Under the pieces are notes generated by a model. The model had not been told where the DNA came from, searched no databases, and saw only the letters and a list, made by a program, of their open reading frames with translations. Positions 16,090 through 24,991 of a stretch of DNA of 44,890 bases are shown here, piece by piece. The stretch spans positions 1 through 44,890 of the forward strand of contig WFNM01000127.1 of the NCBI GenBank assembly GCA_015488615.1. The letters are read 5' to 3'. A program made the translations under genes and the position numbers. Each line of letters opens with the position of its first letter. Position 1 is the stretch's first letter. This stretch comes from Sulfurimonas sp. (lineage in GTDB: Bacteria; Campylobacterota; Campylobacteria; Campylobacterales; Sulfurimonadaceae).

Positions 16090-16581
16090 GCTGGCCCAAA
16101 GCATTCGTATCCATAGACCAAAACTACTAGTATAGCCTACTTCACTAAAGATAAGTTTTTTATCTCTAGTGTAGATAAAAGTTGTTGGGAATACAGTGAC
16201 ATTGAATTTTTTAGCAAGAGTACCCTCTTTATCATTTATCACTTTAAATGTTAGACCTCTTTCATTTAAATACTTCTGTATCTCATAATCAGTTCCAGAA
16301 TTTACTGCCACTGTTATAACATTATAGTAGTGAGAAATTCTCTGTATATTATCTGCTTCTGCCTTACAGACCGGACACCAGGTTGCCCAAAAATGGAGCA
16401 TTAAAGGCTTATTACTAGGGACTGTATAGCTTGAAGCATCGATGAGTTTCTGTGTTTGAAGAGAGAGAGTAGACTTATTGAGATCTTGTGCTTTGTAAAG
16501 GCTTATAACATTAGCAAATATACCCATAATAAGGGCGAAAAGAAGTATCTCTTTGATATAGTGTTTGATTTTAGCTTTCAT
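16084..16581 (-). CDS. Membrane-anchored TlpA/ScsD-like thiol-disulfide oxidoreductase
   Basis: This 165-residue protein has one N-terminal membrane helix (EILLFALIMGIFANVISLY) and a periplasmic thioredoxin domain. The active site is WATWCPVCKAE, and the cis-proline segment VFPTTFIYTRD follows. The redox-active Cys pair and single anchor fit the TlpA/ResA/ScsD group, which reduces or oxidises thiols, often in cytochrome c maturation. I prefer the ATG at 16581; the longer frame from 16641 lacks a ribosome-binding site and adds a poorly conserved-looking leader. It is downstream of dnaK on the same strand. Confidence 0.8.
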   Translation of the reverse strand: MKAKIKHYIKEILLFALIMGIFANVISLYKAQDLNKSTLSLQTQKLIDASSYTVPSNKPLMLHFWATWCPVCKAEADNIQRISHYYNVITVAVNSGTDYEIQKYLNERGLTFKVINDKEGTLAKKFNVTVFPTTFIYTRDKKLIFSEVGYTSSFGLWIRMLWASL

Positions 16582-16587
16582 GGAAGT

Positions 16588-16593
16588 ATTATA
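16588..16593 (-). promoter_or_regulatory. Candidate -10 box close to the TlpA-like start
   Basis: TATAAT on the minus strand lies only six bases before the ATG at 16581. Transcription from it would begin at or next to the start codon, giving a leaderless mRNA. The -35 region (TTCTTC) is poor. Confidence 0.3.
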
Positions 16594-16641
16594 GTATGCA
16601 ATAGAAAATGGAAGAAGTATTTGGAGGGGAGTATTCTGCAA

Positions 16642-16659
16642 GACCGACTTCAGTCGATC
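16642..16659. repeat. Degenerate REP-like half-unit downstream of dnaK
   Basis: ACCGACTTCAGTCGAT inside this stretch differs by one base from the left hairpin of the REP-like unit at 18769. It can still fold into a small stem-loop. It lies between dnaK and the TlpA-like gene and looks like a decayed copy of the same repeat family. Confidence 0.55.
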
Positions 16660-16694
16660 TTTACAGAGTAAAAAGTGGAGAGAATGAGTAAAAC

Positions 16695-18581
16695 TTACTC
16701 TATCTCAGCATCGATAACATCTTCATCATCTTTCTTCTTCTTAGCATCAGCTTCAGCTTTTGCTGGGTCTTGCTCTTTTTTGTACATTTCTTCTGCCATT
16801 TTATGTGCAGCTTCTGTAAGAGTTTTTACTTTCTCTTCGATTTGCTCTTTAGTAGCAGCTTCATCTTTAAGTGTATCTTTAAGTTCTACTACTGCAGATT
16901 CTATTTTAGATTTTTCTTCTGCATCTAGGTTTTCACCCATCTCTTCTACAGATTTTTCAGTTTGAACGATAAGAGCATCAGCTTGATTTTTAAGGTCAAC
17001 TAATTCTTTACGCTCACTGTCAGCAGCTTTATTTTCTTCTGCATCTTGAACCATTTTATTGATCTCTTCTTCACTTAGTCCAGATGATCCAGAGATAGTG
17101 ATTGACTGAGATTTACCAGTTCCTTTATCCGTTGAGCTAACAGTTAAGATACCATTTGCATCGATGTCAAATGTAACTTCGATTTGTGGCACACCACGAG
17201 GAGCTGCTGGGATATCGCCAAGTTCAAAAAGACCAAGAGATTTGTTATCTTTAGCAAACTCACGCTCACCTTGACCAACACTGATAGAAACAGCTGGCTG
17301 GTTATCTTCAGCAGTTGAGAAAACTTGAGATTTTTTAACAGGAATCGTAGTTCCTTTCTCAATAATCTTAGTCATAACACCACCTAAAGTCTCAATACCA
17401 AGGCTTAATGGAGTAACATCAAGTAAAAGAACATCTTTTACATCACCACGTAAAACACCACCTTGAATAGCAGCACCGGCAGCAACAACTTCATCAGGGT
17501 TCACACCTTTGTTAAGGTCTTTTCCACCGAAGTATTTAGATACAGCTTCTTGAGCAGCTGGTACACGAGTAGATCCACCAACCATGATAATCTCTTTGAT
17601 CTCGTTGTTATCTAAGTCAGACTCTTTCATAGCAGTTTTGATATGCTCGATTGTCTCATCGATAAGACCGCTAATCATACCCTCAAATTTCGCACGAGTA
17701 AGTTTTACAACTAAGTGTTGTGGCCCAGCTTCTGTCATAGTGATAAATGGTAAGTTAATCTCTGTTTCAGTTGCACTAGAAAGCTCTTTTTTTGCATTTT
17801 CAGCAGAGTCTTTTAGACGTTGAAGTGCCATCTTGTCATTTTTAAGCTCAATACCATGAGAGTTTTTGAACTCATCATTTAAGAAGTCAACAATCTTGTT
17901 ATCGAAGTCATCACCACCGAGGAATGCATTACCATCAGTTGAAAGAACCTCAAAAGTACCATCAGAGATTTCAAGAGTTGTTACATCAAATGTACCACCA
18001 CCAAGGTCATAAACAAGTACATTCTCCTCAGATTTTGATTCTAAACCATAAGCAAGTGCAGAAGCAGTTGGCTCATTGATAATTCTTAAAACATTAAGAC
18101 CAGCAATTGTACCTGCATCTTTTGTTGCCTTACGCTGTGCATCATTGAAGTATGCTGGTACTGTAATAACTGCATCAGTTACTTTTCCACCGATGTAAGC
18201 TTCAGCATCTTCTTTAAGTTTTGTAAGGATTTTTGCTGAAATCTCTTGTGGAGTATATACTTTACCAGCAACATCAACACAAGCCGCACCATCTTTATCT
18301 ACTATCTTATATGTAACTTTGTCGTGAGCTTGCTTAGCATTCTCTTCGTTCATCATAAGACCCATAATTCTCTTAATAGAAGAGATAGTTTTCTCTGGGT
18401 TTGTGATTGCTTGACGTTTTGCAGGATCTCCAACTAAAACCTCACCTTTATCTGTAAACGCTACTACTGAAGGAGTAGTATTTTTACCCTCTGCATTAGG
18501 GATGATTTTCGCTTCACCACCTTCGTAAACTGCTATACATGAGTTTGTTGTTCCTAAATCTATTCCAATTACTTTTGACAT
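16695..18581 (-). CDS. dnaK: Chaperone DnaK (Hsp70)
   Basis: DnaK is the ATP-driven cytoplasmic chaperone that works with DnaJ/CbpA and GrpE. The 628-residue length is normal. Visible signatures are [13 protein letters not shown] at the N-terminus, the linker-adjacent ATPase motif [12 protein letters not shown] near 190, [12 protein letters not shown] near 330 and the substrate-binding domain starting at [14 protein letters not shown] near 385. The C-terminus ends in the acidic EEVD-like motif DVIDAEIE. The start has AAGGAA. It follows grpE after a 250-base gap that carries two palindromic repeats, so read-through from the grpE promoter is expected. Confidence 0.98.
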   Translation of the reverse strand: MSKVIGIDLGTTNSCIAVYEGGEAKIIPNAEGKNTTPSVVAFTDKGEVLVGDPAKRQAITNPEKTISSIKRIMGLMMNEENAKQAHDKVTYKIVDKDGAACVDVAGKVYTPQEISAKILTKLKEDAEAYIGGKVTDAVITVPAYFNDAQRKATKDAGTIAGLNVLRIINEPTASALAYGLESKSEENVLVYDLGGGTFDVTTLEISDGTFEVLSTDGNAFLGGDDFDNKIVDFLNDEFKNSHGIELKNDKMALQRLKDSAENAKKELSSATETEINLPFITMTEAGPQHLVVKLTRAKFEGMISGLIDETIEHIKTAMKESDLDNNEIKEIIMVGGSTRVPAAQEAVSKYFGGKDLNKGVNPDEVVAAGAAIQGGVLRGDVKDVLLLDVTPLSLGIETLGGVMTKIIEKGTTIPVKKSQVFSTAEDNQPAVSISVGQGEREFAKDNKSLGLFELGDIPAAPRGVPQIEVTFDIDANGILTVSSTDKGTGKSQSITISGSSGLSEEEINKMVQDAEENKAADSERKELVDLKNQADALIVQTEKSVEEMGENLDAEEKSKIESAVVELKDTLKDEAATKEQIEEKVKTLTEAAHKMAEEMYKKEQDPAKAEADAKKKKDDEDVIDAEIE

Positions 18582-18616
18582 ATTATTTCCTTAATTCTTA
18601 TTTTTATTTATTTTAT

Positions 18617-18674
18617 TTTTTAAAACAGTGTAAGTATAGTATGTTTTAAAAATATCTTTTGCCACCTAAGTGGC
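18617..18674. repeat. Two inverted repeats in the grpE-dnaK gap
   Basis: TTTTTAAAAC (18617-18626) pairs perfectly with GTTTTAAAAA (18643-18652). Next to it GCCAC CTAA GTGGC (18661-18674) forms a tight five-pair hairpin. On the minus strand both lie in the dnaK leader, where they may stabilise or process the mRNA after the REP-like units. Confidence 0.5.
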
Positions 18675-18694
18675 ATAACATGAACTTCTCTCTC

Positions 18695-18753
18695 GTAACA
18701 CCAACTTTAGTCGGTATTGTCAGAATTCTTATACCGGTTAAAACCGGTGTTAC
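18695..18753. repeat. REP-like palindromic unit 1
   Basis: The unit is bounded by GTAACACC and GGTGTTAC, which pair with each other. Inside, the left part holds a hairpin related to ACCGACTTTAGTCGGT with one changed base, and the right part holds ACCGGTTAAAACCGGT. Nested small hairpins within a larger inverted repeat are the hallmark of REP-type elements, which are often spread by Y1 REP-associated tyrosine transposases. No such transposase is in the window. Confidence 0.8.
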
Positions 18754-18768
18754 AGCTTGTGCTTTCGA

Positions 18769-18825
18769 GTAACACCGACTTCAGTCGGTATTTGTAGAGT
18801 TTGTACCGGTTGAAACCGGTGTTAC
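18769..18825. repeat. REP-like palindromic unit 2
   Basis: This is a second copy in the same orientation, 15 bases after unit 1. The outer arms are GTAACACCG and CGGTGTTAC; the inner hairpins are ACCGACTTCAGTCGGT and ACCGGTTGAAACCGGT. The left hairpin is intact here. It ends only six bases from the 3' end of grpE, so it would sit directly after the grpE stop in the grpE-dnaK mRNA. Confidence 0.82.
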
Positions 18826-18831
18826 GGTTTG

Positions 18832-19395
18832 TTAGTTCGCTACTATTACCATCGCTTCACGAAGTGGACGATTTTTGTATTTGTATCCAGTTTGAAAAGT
18901 CTGGACAATCTGTCCGGACTCAACATCTTGACTATCCACTGCTTGAACTGCATTATGAATATTTGGATCAAATGGCTCATCATGTGCTACTACTGTAACA
19001 CCATGTTTATCTAATTGTGTTAAAAATGACTTGTGAGTGAGCTCAATACCCTCTTTAAGTTTATCAAAAAGCTCAGCTTTATCAGCATCAGCTGTAATAG
19101 ACTTCATAGCACCATCAAGTGCATCTAATACAGGGATCATATCTTTAGCAAATTTTTCATTTGCATACTCAACAGCAGTATATTTTTCGCGTTCAAGTCT
19201 TTTTTTGATATTATCAAAGTCAGCATGAACACGAGCATATTTGTCTTTGAGTCCTGTTAATTCAGTTTGAAGTAAATCAAACTCATTTTCTACAGCTTCT
19301 GAATCAGCCTCCGCTTCTTCATCAATAACCTCTTGTTCTTCTACGATTTGTCCCTCATTAACGAGGTTTTCATCTTGTAATTTTTCTTTAGACAT
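18832..19395 (-). CDS. grpE: Nucleotide exchange factor GrpE
   Basis: GrpE releases ADP from DnaK. The 187-residue protein has an acidic N-terminal tail, a long coiled-coil helix (DLLQTELTGLKDKYARVHADFDNIKKRLEREK around 45-75) and the compact C-terminal beta domain with GVTVVAHDEPFDPNIHNAV and VVQTFQTGYKYKNRPLREAMV-like sequence, ending VIVAN. It is the first gene of the operon; the usual hrcA neighbour is absent. Its strong promoter is overlapped by a HAIR-like operator, which points to HspR control. Confidence 0.96.
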   Translation of the reverse strand: MSKEKLQDENLVNEGQIVEEQEVIDEEAEADSEAVENEFDLLQTELTGLKDKYARVHADFDNIKKRLEREKYTAVEYANEKFAKDMIPVLDALDGAMKSITADADKAELFDKLKEGIELTHKSFLTQLDKHGVTVVAHDEPFDPNIHNAVQAVDSQDVESGQIVQTFQTGYKYKNRPLREAMVIVAN

Positions 19396-19431
19396 AATAG
19401 TTACATGACTCCTTTTTTAAAAGTTGAGAGT

Positions 19432-19460
19432 ATTATACAGATTGAGTGTAACAATGTCAA
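19432..19460 (-). promoter_or_regulatory. Consensus sigma70 promoter of grpE-dnaK
   Basis: On the minus strand TTGACA (19455-19460) and TATAAT (19432-19437) match both consensus hexamers exactly and are separated by the ideal 17 bases. The -10 box lies 36 bases ahead of the grpE ATG. So perfect a promoter implies strong transcription when not repressed, which fits the overlapping operator. Confidence 0.9.
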
Positions 19461-19461
19461 G
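19441..19461 (-). promoter_or_regulatory. HAIR-like HspR operator at the grpE promoter
   Basis: The minus strand reads CTTGACA-N7-ACTCAAT. The HspR-associated inverted repeat consensus is CTTGAGT-N7-ACTCAAG, so 11 of 14 arm positions match with the exact spacing. It covers the -35 box and the spacer up to just before the -10 box, a position where a bound repressor would block RNA polymerase. The HspR gene is in this window at 40219-40596. Confidence 0.75.
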
Positions 19462-19549
19462 TGGTAGTTTAGTTTAATAGTTCATTAAAGTTTAGTCTAA
19501 GTATATCAAGTATAAAATGAATTTAAAGAATATACAATGAATGGGAGAG

Positions 19550-19555
19550 TATAAT
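19550..19555 (+). promoter_or_regulatory. Candidate -10 box of the AsmA-like gene
   Basis: TATAAT lies 25 bases ahead of the ATG at 19581, divergent from the grpE promoter. No convincing -35 box is visible. Confidence 0.4.
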
Positions 19556-19580
19556 TTTTAAATTATGTTTTGGAGATTTT

Positions 19581-21581
19581 ATGAAGTATATTACAACACT
19601 TTTTGTTTTTCTACTATCTTTAGTTATATTAGTATATATTACTCTGTTCACGCCTATTGGAAATAATATTGTGAAACCTTTTCTTGAAAAAGAAATTACA
19701 AAAGAGATACATCTTGAAGTTAAACTAAATAAATTTCGTTTTAATATTAGCAGTGCTGAGATACAGCTAGTCTTAAATAAGAGTAATATAATCACTATAA
19801 AAGCGAACTACTCACTTTTAGAGAAAAGTTTTAACTGTGTTTATCGTATTAATTTTAAAGAGCTGAGTAGACTTCAAGCTTTAACACAAAAGCCACTCCA
19901 AGGAAGTTTTAAAACTGAAGGGAGTGTAATTGGTAATCTCGATCAGTTTATTGTTGAGGGAGTAAGTGATATCGCTTCTAGTGATAGTAGTTACCATATC
20001 GAAGTTTCAAAACTTACCATGAGTTCTATAAAGGCAAAATTTTTCTCATTAGAACTTCAAAAATTACTTTATATACTTAAAGAAAAAGAGTATGCAGATG
20101 CTAAAATGGATATAGATATAAACTTTAAAAATATTACACTGCATAAACTCGATGGTACAGTAAAACTTTCAACATCTCATGGCTACCTAAATAAAGCTCT
20201 AATAAAACACGATTTTGACATCACTATACCTAAGGGCACTCGTATGGCAATGCAACTAGATGCAAAGTTTAAGGGAGATAATGTAGAGTATGCTTATAGT
20301 CTGTACTCTAAGTTAGCAAACCTAAGTTCATCAGGAAAAGTTGTTGCTGAGCCACTCTCTTTTAATCTTATTTATAAGGTAGATGTAAAAGAACTTGGAC
20401 TTTTTAAACCTCTTAGTGGTATCGATCTTCAAGGGCCATTACAAGTTGATGGTAAAGTTAGGGGAACTACTCAAAAGTTGCAGATTTCTGCAAAAACAAA
20501 TTTTGCTGCTTCAGATACAGTAATACAGATGATTTTTGGGAATTTTAAGCCTAAAAGTATTCAAGCGAAGATACGATCTTTGAAGATGCAAAAGGCACTT
20601 TATACACTCAAACTTCCCCACTATAGTGATGGAGTAGTTGATATGGATATTGCAATAAAAAATGCAAATGTTGGAAGACTAAATGGTCTTGTTACAACAA
20701 AAATATCTTATGGAAAACTTGATTCAAAGTACTTGACACGAGAGATGAAGTTTTCCTCTTTAATGCCAAAAACGACATATAGTCTAGAAGCTACAACAAA
20801 ACTCAAAAATTCAGAGATGATAAGTTCTGTAAATTTATATTCTAATCTTCTTGAACTTCATACTAAAAAAACAGTTTTTAATTTAACTAATGACTCTTTG
20901 AAAAGTGATTACAATCTTAAACTAGGAGATCTTAGCAAGTTCTACTTTATAACTAAGCATTATCTTAAAGGGGCATTAGTTGCGAGAGGAAATATTTCAT
21001 ATACAAAAGAGTTAGATGTGAGTATGTACTCAGACATAGCTGATGGTAAACTTACTCTTACCCTTCATAATGACTTATTAAAAGCGAATCTTAATTCTTT
21101 AAAAACATTAACGATCTTAGATATGACTCTCTACCCAAAATTCTTTGATGCCAGAGTAAATGCAGATATACTCTATAATGTAGCAACCAAAAAAGGTGAT
21201 ATAGATGCAAAACTACTCTCTGGCAGTTTTACTAAAAATAAGCCACTTGATCTTGTAAAACAGTATGGGCATATAGATATGTATGCAGAAAAATTTGATG
21301 GAGACCTCAAAGCTAAGATAGAAAAAGAGAAGCTCATAGGTTCACTTTTTCTAAAATCTAATAACTCTTCTATCAGAACTAAAAATGCAAGACTGAACAC
21401 TAAAACAAACACTATAAACTCTAAGATAGATATAAATGCAAATGGCAATCCAGTCAAGGTAACACTTAGAGGAGATATAAACAGACCCAAAGTAAGTATA
21501 AGTGCTGATGAACTACTCAAACGCGAGGCAACAAAGGTAATACATAAAGAAGTTAGTAAGTTCTTGAAGAAGTTCTTTTAA
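19581..21581 (+). CDS. AsmA-like repeating beta-groove envelope protein
   Basis: The 666-residue protein has one N-terminal membrane helix (TTLFVFLLSLVILVYITLF) and then a long periplasmic region of repeated short beta strands. Phrases such as LDGTVKLSTSHGYLNKALI and LNGLVTTKISYGKLDSKYL recur and mark internal repeats. A terminal segment with TNTINSKIDINANGNPVKVTLRGDINRPKVSI is typical of AsmA/TamB/YhdP-type proteins, thought to bridge the periplasm for lipid transfer. Family level is inferred from architecture. GGAG precedes the ATG. It ends exactly where the convergent comF ends. Confidence 0.65.
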   Translation: MKYITTLFVFLLSLVILVYITLFTPIGNNIVKPFLEKEITKEIHLEVKLNKFRFNISSAEIQLVLNKSNIITIKANYSLLEKSFNCVYRINFKELSRLQALTQKPLQGSFKTEGSVIGNLDQFIVEGVSDIASSDSSYHIEVSKLTMSSIKAKFFSLELQKLLYILKEKEYADAKMDIDINFKNITLHKLDGTVKLSTSHGYLNKALIKHDFDITIPKGTRMAMQLDAKFKGDNVEYAYSLYSKLANLSSSGKVVAEPLSFNLIYKVDVKELGLFKPLSGIDLQGPLQVDGKVRGTTQKLQISAKTNFAASDTVIQMIFGNFKPKSIQAKIRSLKMQKALYTLKLPHYSDGVVDMDIAIKNANVGRLNGLVTTKISYGKLDSKYLTREMKFSSLMPKTTYSLEATTKLKNSEMISSVNLYSNLLELHTKKTVFNLTNDSLKSDYNLKLGDLSKFYFITKHYLKGALVARGNISYTKELDVSMYSDIADGKLTLTLHNDLLKANLNSLKTLTILDMTLYPKFFDARVNADILYNVATKKGDIDAKLLSGSFTKNKPLDLVKQYGHIDMYAEKFDGDLKAKIEKEKLIGSLFLKSNNSSIRTKNARLNTKTNTINSKIDINANGNPVKVTLRGDINRPKVSISADELLKREATKVIHKEVSKFLKKFF

Positions 21582-22157
21582 CTATTTATTTGCAACATCA
21601 CAGAGTGTAAGACAAAAAAGTACTTCTTTATTTTGTTCTTGGAGTAGGTTGATAGCTTGAGTAAGTGTGCTTCCTGTAGTGATGATGTCATCTACAAGAA
21701 TAAGTTCTTTTTCTTTAAACTTATTGAACTTAAAATCTCTAGGGTTATGTAGTCTAAAGGTACGATCTTTTCCTGAGTAAGAGACTCTATTTCTTGCTCT
21801 AAGTTTATGATAGTAAGGTTTTATAAGTCTTGATTTTAGAGTCTCGTTGAGTATAGCAGTGTGCGAGTAGCCACTTTTTACTGTGTCATCTATACATATA
21901 GCTGCTAGTTTTTGTGTAAACTCAAAAGATTCAGCAAATAGTTTGAGAGAATTTATGGCTAAGATTTTGTAAATATAAAAACCTATGTCCGTGTGTTTGG
22001 TATGTAAAAGTTCTTTGATTTCATTGTATTTGTAAAAAGAGAAAACTTCTATGCCATTTTCTAGTTGGCGTTTGTAGAGTGAGGGTTTCAAGAAGGTGGT
22101 TTGGCAGTGTTTACAGATATGTGTGAGAGATAAGTTCTCACACATTAAGCATCTCAT
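21582..22157 (-). CDS. comF: ComF-family phosphoribosyltransferase
   Basis: The 191-residue protein has an N-terminal zinc-finger-like part (CLMC and CKHC within the first 20 residues) and a C-terminal type I phosphoribosyltransferase domain with the PRPP-binding signature LILVDDIITTGSTLTQA near 152-168. ComF proteins are needed for DNA uptake in naturally competent bacteria, probably on the cytoplasmic side of the import channel. It follows lepA by 12 bases on the same strand without a clear ribosome-binding site. Confidence 0.85.
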   Translation of the reverse strand: MRCLMCENLSLTHICKHCQTTFLKPSLYKRQLENGIEVFSFYKYNEIKELLHTKHTDIGFYIYKILAINSLKLFAESFEFTQKLAAICIDDTVKSGYSHTAILNETLKSRLIKPYYHKLRARNRVSYSGKDRTFRLHNPRDFKFNKFKEKELILVDDIITTGSTLTQAINLLQEQNKEVLFCLTLCDVANK

Positions 22158-22169
22158 AGTAAGAGGGTG

Positions 22170-23960
22170 TTAGTCCATCTTTAGAACAGACATAAAGGCC
22201 TCTTGAGGGAGTTGTACTTTACCGATAGACTTCATACGTTTCTTACCAGCTTTTTGCTTTTCTAAAAGTTTACGTTTACGAGTGATGTCACCACCATAAC
22301 ACTTAGCAGTAACATTTTTACCCATAGATTTTACAGTCTCACGAGCGATAATCTGGCTTCCTAAAGAGGCTTGAACAGCTACTTCAAAAAGTTGACGAGG
22401 GATTTGCTCTTTCATGTTCTTCACTAAAACACGACCACGAGATAGTGCCTGTGTACGTGGAACAACGATGCTAAGTGCATCTACAGCTTCCCCAGCGACT
22501 TTGATATCTAGTTTTACAAGGTCACCCTCTCTAAACTCAATAGGCTCATAATCAAATGAAGCATAGCCTTTAGAGATTGACTTAAGTGTGTCATAAAAGT
22601 CCATAACGATTTCATTCATTGGCACTTCATACTCAAGCATAACTCTGTCTTCGTTAAGATAGTTCATCTTCGTTTGAGTACCGCGTTTGTTGATAAGAAG
22701 AGTTATAATATTTCCAAGATATTCACTTGGTGTGATTACTGTCGCTCTTACATAAGGCTCTTCAATTCTGTCTATTCTATTCACTTCAGGAAGTTCTGAT
22801 GGATTTTGAACATTTACAAAGTCACCATTGTTTAAATAAACATTGTAGATAACTGAAGGTGCAGAAGCGATAAGGTCAAGGTTAAACTCTCTCTCTAAAC
22901 GCTCTTTTACAACTTCCATGTGAAGCATTCCAAGAAAACCAACACGAAAACCAAAACCAAGTGCTACGGAAGTCTCTGGCTCATAAGAGAGTGAAGAGTC
23001 ATTGAGTCTTAGTTTATCAAGTGCATCGCGAAGGTCTTCAAACTTATCAGTATCTATAGGGAAAATTCCTGCAAATACAAATGGTTTTGCTGGTTCGTAG
23101 TCTCCAACAGGTTCGGCAGTTGGATTTTTTACATCAGTAATAGTATCACCAACATTGATAACCGCAACCTCTTTAAGTCCAAGAACAACGATACCAATCT
23201 CACCACACTCAATAGTGTTAGTTTTAATCTTTTTCATAGGGTGAGGGTACATTAAGTCAAGAATCTGGTGCTCTTCACCATTAGACATAAGCTTAATATT
23301 TTGACCTTTTTTAACCTGACCATCAAAAACACGAACAAGTGCAAGTGCTCCAAGATATTGGTCAAACCAAGAGTCATAAATGATAGCTTTTGTAGTCTCT
23401 TTTGGGTTTCCCACAGGTGCTGGAACTCTATCCACGATAGCATCAATAAGCTCACGAATTCCTACACCAGTTTTTGCCGAAACTAAACAAGCATCAGTAG
23501 CATCGATTCCGATAGAAGTCTCTATCTCTTCAGCAACTCTATCAGGGTCAGCAGCAGGTAAATCTATCTTGTTTATAACGGGAATAAGTTCAAGGTTATT
23601 ATCAAGTGCTAGGTAAACATTTGCAATAGTCTGCGCTTCAACACCTTGAGCGGCATCTACGATAAGAAGCGCTCCATCAGATGAAGCAAGTGATTTACTT
23701 ACTTCATAAGAGAAGTCAACATGTCCCGGAGTATCTATGAGGTTCAGAACATAAGGCTTACCATCTTTGACATAATCAAGTCTAACAGATTGAGCTTTGA
23801 TGGTAATACCGCGTTCTTGTTCGATGTCCATAGTGTCCATCATTTGCGTACCCATTTCGCGCTCTGTAACAGAGCCACACTCTTGAATGATACGGTCAGC
23901 TAAAGTACTTTTCCCGTGATCAATATGCGCGATAATAGAGAAGTTTCTAATATTTTCCAA
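22170..23960 (-). CDS. lepA: Elongation factor 4 (LepA)
   Basis: LepA is a ribosome-associated GTPase that back-translocates or aids stalled ribosomes. The 596 residues show all GTPase motifs: [13 protein letters not shown] near the N-terminus, [11 protein letters not shown] near 77 and NKIDLP near 131. The LepA-specific C-terminal domain ends [20 protein letters not shown]. The start is TTG at 23960, preceded by AGGAAT; it gives the canonical beginning [12 protein letters not shown]. It lies 26 bases after prs. Confidence 0.97.
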   Translation of the reverse strand: MENIRNFSIIAHIDHGKSTLADRIIQECGSVTEREMGTQMMDTMDIEQERGITIKAQSVRLDYVKDGKPYVLNLIDTPGHVDFSYEVSKSLASSDGALLIVDAAQGVEAQTIANVYLALDNNLELIPVINKIDLPAADPDRVAEEIETSIGIDATDACLVSAKTGVGIRELIDAIVDRVPAPVGNPKETTKAIIYDSWFDQYLGALALVRVFDGQVKKGQNIKLMSNGEEHQILDLMYPHPMKKIKTNTIECGEIGIVVLGLKEVAVINVGDTITDVKNPTAEPVGDYEPAKPFVFAGIFPIDTDKFEDLRDALDKLRLNDSSLSYEPETSVALGFGFRVGFLGMLHMEVVKERLEREFNLDLIASAPSVIYNVYLNNGDFVNVQNPSELPEVNRIDRIEEPYVRATVITPSEYLGNIITLLINKRGTQTKMNYLNEDRVMLEYEVPMNEIVMDFYDTLKSISKGYASFDYEPIEFREGDLVKLDIKVAGEAVDALSIVVPRTQALSRGRVLVKNMKEQIPRQLFEVAVQASLGSQIIARETVKSMGKNVTAKCYGGDITRKRKLLEKQKAGKKRMKSIGKVQLPQEAFMSVLKMD

Positions 23961-23986
23961 TTATATTCCTGTCGATAAAATTTTAA

Positions 23987-24913
23987 TTATGCAAAAAGTC
24001 CATTGACACTTTCGTTGTGGTAAACGCGACGGATTACTTCAGCAAAAAGAGGAGCAACTGTTAAGACTTTTATCTTTTTGTGCTCTTTTGTCTCAAGTGT
24101 ATTTGTGATGATAAGCTCATCTAACTCACCATTTTCTAGGTTCTCATAAGCTTTTCCGCTAAGAACACCATGAGTAGCACAAGCCATTACTGATGTTGCA
24201 CCCTTATTTTTAAGAGCAGTAGCCGCTTTAACCATAGTTCCAGCAGTATCAACCATATCATCAATCATAATAACATCATAACCATCAACATCACCAATGA
24301 TTCCCATGACTTCTGACTCGTTCGCTTTTTCACGGCGTTTATCAACGATAACCATATCAAGGCCCATACGTTTTGCAAAGTATCTAGCACGTGCAACACC
24401 ACCGATGTCTGGACTAGCGATAATAGGGTTCTTGAGGTTTTTAGACTTTATGTACTGCTCAAATGTTACAGAACCATAAAGGTTGTCTACTGGGATATCA
24501 AAGAAACCTTGAATCTGTCCAGCATGAAGGTCAATAGTTACCACACGGTCAATACCAGCAGTCTCATAAAGATTTGCTACAAGTTTTGCAGTAATAGGCA
24601 CACGTGGTGCAGCTTTACGGTCTTGACGAGCGTAACCATAGTAAGGAACAACAGCTGTAATACTTGAAGCAGAAGAGCGTTTAAGTGCATCTGTCATGAT
24701 AAGAAGTTCCATTAAGTTGTCGTTTGAGGGAGCACCTGTACTTTGTACGATAAATACATCACGACCACGAACTGACTCAGCGATCTGCACTGAAATCTCA
24801 CCATCACTAAACTTTTTCACATCAGCTTTTCCTAGGGGAATATCTAATACACTACAAATCTCTTGTGCAAACTCAACACTGGCACTTCCAGCAAATACTT
24901 TATAACCGCGCAT
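23987..24913 (-). CDS. prs: Ribose-phosphate pyrophosphokinase
   Basis: This enzyme makes PRPP from ribose 5-phosphate and ATP for nucleotide, His and Trp synthesis. The 308 residues include the ATP loop and VVPYYGYARQDRK near 90-102, the ribose-phosphate loop SPDIGGVARARYFA near 168 and the PRPP-binding signature VIMIDDMVDTAGTM near 214-227. AAGGA precedes the ATG. It is the first gene of prs-lepA-comF; comF also uses a phosphoribosyl-type fold, but the link is probably only operonic. Confidence 0.97.
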   Translation of the reverse strand: MRGYKVFAGSASVEFAQEICSVLDIPLGKADVKKFSDGEISVQIAESVRGRDVFIVQSTGAPSNDNLMELLIMTDALKRSSASSITAVVPYYGYARQDRKAAPRVPITAKLVANLYETAGIDRVVTIDLHAGQIQGFFDIPVDNLYGSVTFEQYIKSKNLKNPIIASPDIGGVARARYFAKRMGLDMVIVDKRREKANESEVMGIIGDVDGYDVIMIDDMVDTAGTMVKAATALKNKGATSVMACATHGVLSGKAYENLENGELDELIITNTLETKEHKKIKVLTVAPLFAEVIRRVYHNESVNGLFA

Positions 24914-24946
24914 GGCAATTCCTTATATGGAGAAATAATTATCGCG

Positions 24947-24952
24947 ATTATA
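24947..24952 (-). promoter_or_regulatory. Candidate -10 box of prs
   Basis: TATAAT on the minus strand lies 33 bases upstream of the prs ATG. The -35 region is not consensus. Confidence 0.5.
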
Positions 24953-24991
24953 GTATAAATGTGCTGAGACCTACTTTATCTTTGCCATTAC

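Noticed and set aside
16675..16965. A 96-codon plus-strand frame opposite dnaK
   Set aside because: Its Ser/Ala-rich composition mirrors the Glu/Lys/Ala-rich DnaK C-terminus on the other strand; dnaK is certain here.
18695..18825. A short CRISPR array
   Set aside because: Only two units occur, they are internally palindromic with 15 bases between them, and there are no cas genes. A REP-type repeat explains them better.
19396..19580. A CIRCE element for HrcA at the grpE promoter
   Set aside because: No TTAGCACTC-N9-GAGTGCTAA pattern or close variant is present; the only inverted repeat over the promoter fits HAIR.
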